64,000 bases of DNA, taken from the NCBI RefSeq assembly GCF_004210375.1, contig NC_134830.1, forward strand, positions 10,664,001 through 10,728,000. The letters run 5' to 3'. The notes beneath the pieces were generated by a model. The model did not search any database and had not been told where the DNA came from. It saw only the letters and a program-made list of their open reading frames with translations. Positions 63,301 to 64,000 of this stretch are shown here, piece after piece. The number at the start of each line of letters is the position of its first letter. The stretch's first letter is position 1. A program made the position numbers and the translations under genes. The DNA is from Tachypleus tridentatus. Lineage: Eukaryota > Arthropoda > Merostomata > Xiphosura > Limulidae.

Positions 63301-64000
63301 AATGATACTAAATTTGAGTTATCTGACTAAACTTTAAGAAATAAACAGATAATACAAAATGAAAACTTATTTATCCACAAAGATAAAACAATGTGTGTAC
63401 TTATTGTACACTAAAATATCATTTTTCATTGAATTCATAAATTACTTAATTGGTTTGATTTCTTTATGTCTTCAAATTAACCAGCTTAATTAACATCTGT
63501 TATGATACACATTAAATGTAACAGCTCTTATTTAAAAATTAATGATTTACCTAAAGCAGTAACATTATCTGTATGACTGGTTTTACTCATTAACTTTGAG
63601 AAGAAATGCAGCTAGAATGAAATGAATTCCTGAATTTTTTTAAAAATATGTAAATTTAGAAAAAAAAAGGGAGGAAATGCATGGTATAATGGCATAACAC
63701 AAAGCAGCCTATGCAGTTATTGTTTCATTTCTGTTTTGTGTGACGTACTGTTGAAGCCTCCCATCAGTATTTCAAGTTTTTATTACTTATATTTTATTGT
63801 GAACCTGTTTAATAAGTGAATTTTTATTTTTCTGTTTTCTGTAATGGTTAGAAATACCAGAAACCTCCTTTCCAAGATGACAGCTATTTAGACCTCTTAA
63901 AAAACACAAGAAATCCTTCAACAATTGTCAGCTGTGGGCACTAAAACAACTGTATGAATGGCGAGATAAGATATCCAGAACAGAAGATGAAAGCACTGGG
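33235..64000 (+). CDS. EXOSC10: EXOSC10 / Rrp6, nuclear exosome 3'-5' exonuclease (3' incomplete)
   Basis: Catalytic subunit of the nuclear RNA exosome, a distributive 3'-5' exoribonuclease that trims rRNA and snoRNA precursors and degrades nuclear RNA. Eleven exons with GT-AG introns join in phase and match animal EXOSC10 from end to end. The order is an N-terminal PMC2NT domain (about residues 50-140, which binds C1D/RRP47-type cofactors), a linker with [20 protein letters not shown], and the DEDD-Y exonuclease domain (about 265-430). HRDC begins at the right edge. Catalytic residues are intact: D and E of VDLEHHSY (about 296 and 298), D of HGADMDI (about 352), and Y and D of YAREDTHY (about 419 and 423). 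The start is the first ATG, in context AAGATGG. Exon 11 carries a one-base frameshift in an A-run. Introns 4 and 5 start with splice-site repeats. Confidence 0.96.
35345..35468. repeat. Tandem triplication, about 40 bp
   Basis: Three copies start with TTGTGAATAGTTAG at about 35347, 35389 and 35428. Each ends in the palindrome TGATCA after AAGAT(C/T)AAA. The first copy has an extra TTAG. Confidence 0.85.
36289..36425. repeat. 68-bp tandem duplication
   Basis: The segment ATGATCATTGAAATAAAAAT starts at 36301 and again at 36369. The copies are nearly identical through AGCTACTGTAC, suggesting a recent duplication. Confidence 0.9.
37060..37196 (+). CDS. EXOSC10: EXOSC10 exon 2 (PMC2NT domain)
   Basis: Acceptor TTTTTTGCTACTTACAG, donor GTATGG at 37197. 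It encodes the PMC2NT core with [20 protein letters not shown] and ends in phase 2, the codon being completed at 39844. The vertebrate counterpart has LPQFGDEYDFYRSFPGF at this point. Confidence 0.92.
37203..39843. other. EXOSC10 intron 2
   Basis: About 2.6 kb, A+T rich. Its right part (38440-39550) is one of two copies of an unclassified dispersed repeat. Confidence 0.6.
38440..39550 (+). repeat. Unclassified dispersed repeat, copy 1
   Basis: It aligns by eye with 58600-59440 in the same orientation: ATGTATAAAACCTAAAACAT versus ATGTATATATAAAACCTAAA, AAAGGTCAGTTTTATAG versus GAAGGTCAATTTTATG, CATGCACC, and GGTTGGTCAAGTGACAGA versus GATCGGTCAAATTGACTGA. No coding capacity or terminal structure is recognised. 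Confidence 0.65.
39844..39955 (+). CDS. EXOSC10: EXOSC10 exon 3
   Basis: The acceptor is ATTTCTTAG at 39835-39843 and the donor GTAAGA at 39956. After the split isoleucine codon it encodes [15 protein letters not shown], then [19 protein letters not shown], the most conserved stretch of the N-terminal region. It ends in phase 0. Confidence 0.93.
40330..40510. repeat. Dispersed repeat, related to 41630-41760
   Basis: Shared words in order are TTGGCTGTTGTAGGTTGAG / TTGGCTACTGTAGGCTGAG, then CTCAGCTTG / ATCAGTTTG, CTGAATA, GTCTTTCT, CAAAGAATG and ATTTGAAA / ATCTGGAAA. Origin unknown. Confidence 0.6.
41630..41760. repeat. Dispersed repeat, related to 40330-40510
   Basis: The second, more diverged copy of the repeat described at 40330, in the same orientation about 1.2 kb away within the same intron. 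Confidence 0.55.
42088..42150 (+). repeat. SINE head, second family
   Basis: A tRNA-like head with CTCGGTGGCATAGCAGTATG followed by TCTGTAGGCTTACAACACTA, after which the sequence leaves the family. Only the 5' part is present. Confidence 0.6.
42292..42564 (-). repeat. tRNA-derived SINE, minus
   Basis: It begins, tail first, with GTTTTGAATTTTGCGTAAAG and ends with the tRNA-like head (ATTCGAACACACGACCCTCC). An 8-base repeat, CAAATGTT, lies at 42284-42291 and 42565-42572, the likely target duplication. Confidence 0.88.
42764..42868 (+). CDS. EXOSC10: EXOSC10 exon 4
   Basis: Acceptor TGTCTCCACAG, 35 codons, phase 0 at both ends. It encodes [17 protein letters not shown] and ends [11 protein letters not shown], corresponding to the vertebrate GILLDEASG...SSWN segment. 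The authentic donor GTAAGT at 42869 is the first of nine tandem copies. Confidence 0.9.
42865..43214 (+). repeat. 41-bp tandem array repeating the intron 4 splice donor
   Basis: The unit AAGTGTAAGT(A/G)AAACATTC... repeats every 41 bases with the donor core GTGTAAGT at 42867, 42908, 42949, 42990, 43031, 43072, 43124 and 43165, and a variant GTGTAAGA at 43206. The spacing is disturbed once (43072-43124, 52 bases). The first copy is the real exon-intron junction. Copies are nearly identical, so the array is young or kept uniform. Confidence 0.97.
43590..45070 (+). mobile_element. DIRS-like retrotransposon fragment (RT-RNase H), decayed
   Basis: The plus strand, across frames, shows DIRS-type reverse transcriptase landmarks: [14 protein letters not shown] near 43785, a degraded YLDD box (HYSDD) near 44060, and FFGTFF near 44195. 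Then comes an RNase H start, [12 protein letters not shown], at 44485-44520. Further on, LNSKFPM and [14 protein letters not shown] (44865-44975) and TLLVAPL (45020-45040) match the region after RNase H in DIRS elements. No tyrosine recombinase or terminal repeats are seen. Many stops; inactive. Confidence 0.7.
45480..47160 (+). mobile_element. Jockey-like non-LTR retrotransposon fragment (ORF1 and endonuclease), decayed
   Basis: The ORF1-like part includes [17 protein letters not shown] near 45800-45845 and a CCHC zinc-knuckle region near 45960-46045 (CFHCQFFGH, then [11 protein letters not shown]). An ORF1 C-terminal part lies at 46200-46590 (SVVKRVNKS, then [19 protein letters not shown]). 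Next comes the start of an APE-type endonuclease: [15 protein letters not shown] at 46990-47035 and [15 protein letters not shown] then DLCI at 47040-47150. It breaks off after the endonuclease, with no reverse transcriptase. Frameshifts and stops are present. Confidence 0.78.
47225..47420 (+). repeat. Unclassified dispersed repeat, copy 1 (left of exon 5)
   Basis: It aligns with 49540-49745 in the same orientation: ACATTCAAAATTTACTTAAA versus GCATTCAAAATGTTATAAAC, GTTATACCAATTA, TAGCTAATAAT versus TAACTAATAAT, TATACAAGTTTTAAG versus TATTCAAGCTTTAAG, and GTGAAA(G/A)ATGTAAT. The copies lie on either side of exon 5. Confidence 0.65.
48475..48671 (+). CDS. EXOSC10: EXOSC10 exon 5
   Basis: Acceptor TTGAACTTCCAG. 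It encodes [20 protein letters not shown] then [18 protein letters not shown] and ends at INDIEE, matching vertebrate FRLLHAKNIIRPQLKFREKIDNS. It ends in phase 2. The donor GTAAGT at 48672 is the first of nine tandem copies, and the last ten exonic bases are inside the repeat unit. Confidence 0.95.
48661..49360 (+). repeat. 78-bp tandem array repeating the exon 5 end and splice donor
   Basis: The word CATAGAAGAGTAAGTTT starts at 48663, 48741, 48819, 48897, 48975, 49053, 49131, 49209 and 49284. The spacing is exactly 78 except the last (75, a three-base loss). The first copy is the true junction: ACATAGAAGA is exonic, GTAAGT the donor. The unit then continues with ACATTAAGTT, AAACTTATCAAAAGGCATTG and TTCTTTATATTGTTG. 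Copies differ at only a few positions. Confidence 0.98.
49540..49745 (+). repeat. Unclassified dispersed repeat, copy 2 (right of exon 5)
   Basis: Partner of 47225-47420, in the same orientation. See that entry for shared words. Confidence 0.6.
49850..53230 (-). mobile_element. CR1-like LINE, longest copy, decayed
   Basis: On the minus strand the order is an upstream region (to 53230), then an APE-type endonuclease with [16 protein letters not shown] near 52150-52210, normally GDFN. A FLQWLVNKPTR-like block follows near 52090-52130. The reverse transcriptase has WIGEWLNG near 50905, a PQG-like segment and IYINDTDE near 50780-50800, the catalytic box as CADD near 50730, and a C-terminal [10 protein letters not shown] at 50370-50400. 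The 3' end of the ORF is near 49980-50090. Stops and frameshifts disable it. It is inserted antisense to EXOSC10. Confidence 0.85.
53258..55099. repeat. 67-bp minisatellite, about 27 copies
   Basis: The unit reads ACTGAATGTCATTGTTAATC, then ATAGCTGATGTATCTCACCA and CTTTTAATTCTAATACTACC, then CTAACTT. It returns every 67 bases from 53264. Variation is limited to recurring alternatives such as GTC/ATC, CAT/CGT/CCT and CAC/CTC, suggesting repeated homogenisation. It ends abruptly at 55099. Confidence 0.97.
55734..55809 (+). CDS. EXOSC10: EXOSC10 exon 6
   Basis: Acceptor ATGGTTGTTAG, donor GTTTGT at 55810 (weaker than consensus). It completes the split codon and encodes [20 protein letters not shown], matching vertebrate AHPYQYELNHF. 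Phase 0 at its end. Confidence 0.92.
55816..57798. other. EXOSC10 intron 6
   Basis: About 2 kb, A+T rich. It has a TA-rich simple repeat at about 56845-56875 and otherwise nothing I recognise. Confidence 0.6.
57799..57909 (+). CDS. EXOSC10: EXOSC10 exon 7 (start of exonuclease domain)
   Basis: The acceptor ends TTCGTGTTAG and the donor is GTGAGA. 37 codons, phase 0 at both ends. It encodes [20 protein letters not shown] and ends LAVDLE, the Exo I motif with the first two catalytic acids (D and E). Confidence 0.95.
57916..59498. other. EXOSC10 intron 7
   Basis: About 1.6 kb. The right part (58600-59440) is the second copy of the dispersed repeat found in intron 2. No gene. Confidence 0.65.
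58600..59440 (+). repeat. Unclassified dispersed repeat, copy 2
   Basis: Partner of 38440-39550; see that entry. Both copies end with a word like GACTGACCCCAT or GACAGACCCCCAC, in or near the aligned part. Confidence 0.6.
59499..59642 (+). CDS. EXOSC10: EXOSC10 exon 8
   Basis: Acceptor TATATTTTACAG, donor GTGACT. 48 codons. It begins [20 protein letters not shown], continues the RNase D-like fold and ends DPKIIK. Nearly residue-for-residue with vertebrate EXOSC10. Confidence 0.96.
59649..60238. other. EXOSC10 intron 8
   Basis: About 0.6 kb, A+T rich. The segment ATGACTGTAATTGATGCTGT at 60001-60020 is reminiscent of exon 8 codons (DYIIDAIEL) and could be a worn partial duplication; the match is short. 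Confidence 0.4.
60239..60429 (+). CDS. EXOSC10: EXOSC10 exon 9
   Basis: Acceptor TTTGTTTGTAG, donor GTAAGT. It encodes [20 protein letters not shown] (Exo II, catalytic D in GAD) and [13 protein letters not shown], ending QFQLADWRI plus two bases. The HSLDHLL segment of vertebrates reads FSLAYLL here, a modest difference. Confidence 0.96.
60497..60651. repeat. Foldback element with 55-bp arms in intron 9
   Basis: Arms at 60497-60551 and 60597-60651 are reverse complements with three mismatches, around a 45-base loop. A roughly 20-base direct repeat (AGTAAGCTCATT...ATAG) occurs at about 60451-60471 and 60652-60671. It is non-coding. In pre-mRNA it would form a stable hairpin inside a 581-base intron. 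Confidence 0.9.
61011..61167 (+). CDS. EXOSC10: EXOSC10 exon 10 (Exo III motif)
   Basis: Acceptor GATTATTACACAG, donor GTAAGT. It completes the arginine codon and encodes [20 protein letters not shown] (Exo III, catalytic Y and D), then a helix ending [11 protein letters not shown]. Phase 0 at its end. Confidence 0.96.
61174..63851. other. EXOSC10 intron 10
   Basis: About 2.7 kb. The stretch 61640-62800 is less A+T rich and has the texture of an old insertion, but I could not assign it to a family. The rest is plain intron. Confidence 0.45.
61640..62800. repeat. Probable old insertion, family not recognised
   Basis: Composition is distinctly richer in G+C than the surrounding intron, and both strands show short coding-like frames (61678-61944 plus, 62607-62798 minus) broken by stops. 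The texture resembles the retroelement remnants in intron 4. No diagnostic motif was found. Confidence 0.3.
63852..64000 (+). CDS. EXOSC10: EXOSC10 exon 11 (incomplete, frameshift)
   Basis: Acceptor TGTAATGGTTAG ends at 63851. The exon opens in the expected frame with [16 protein letters not shown], matching vertebrate KFIKPIFTDESYLEL. It then loses frame at the A-run 63899-63904. One base further along the register, the sequence continues with an HRDC-domain start ([18 protein letters not shown], then TEDEST) to the window edge. In the uncorrected frame a TAA follows after 18 codons. The exon continues past 64000. Confidence 0.85.

Overview
This is an animal nuclear genome window. It is A+T rich, has short exons with GT-AG introns, and is loaded with decayed transposons and tandem repeats. 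Several insertions belong to a tRNA-derived SINE family that I associate with horseshoe crabs (Xiphosura). Together with the DIRS, Jockey-like, CR1-like, Gypsy and Tc1 remnants this points to a chelicerate, most likely a horseshoe crab. That assignment is inference, because no database search was possible.

Two protein-coding genes are supported, both on the + strand. The 3' part of LZIC (leucine zipper and ICAT-domain protein) occupies 6191-11273 as three exons, including a 59-base terminal exon that ordinary ORF calling misses. Its N-terminal exons are not visible and probably lie left of the window. EXOSC10 (nuclear exosome 3'-5' exonuclease, Rrp6/PM-Scl100) starts at 33235 and runs off the right edge. 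Eleven exons join in phase and encode the PMC2NT domain, the DEDD-Y exonuclease domain with all catalytic residues, and the beginning of the HRDC domain.

Layout: 1-6190, unassigned DNA with CR1-like LINE fragments; 6191-11273, LZIC 3' half; 11274-17400, gene-free, with a CR1-like fragment and a very degenerate 2-kb satellite; 17400-23460, two opposed Ty3/Gypsy remnants with PR-IN gene order, a foldback element and SINEs; 24390-29254, a SINE, a 46-bp minisatellite and a 1.6-kb Tc1 element with double terminal repeats; 30230-31520, an intronless transposase-like remnant; 32140-32850, two opposed SINEs just upstream of EXOSC10; 33235-64000, EXOSC10, whose introns hold DIRS, Jockey-like and CR1-like remnants, minisatellites and a foldback element.

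The most unusual observation is in EXOSC10. Introns 4 and 5 each open with a tandem array (41-bp and 78-bp units, about nine copies each) that begins on the exon-intron junction. Each array therefore repeats the complete 5' splice site, and in intron 5 also the last ten exonic bases. Using any downstream copy would bring in an immediate stop codon. A second point is a one-base frameshift in an A-run of exon 11, either an assembly error or a real lesion.
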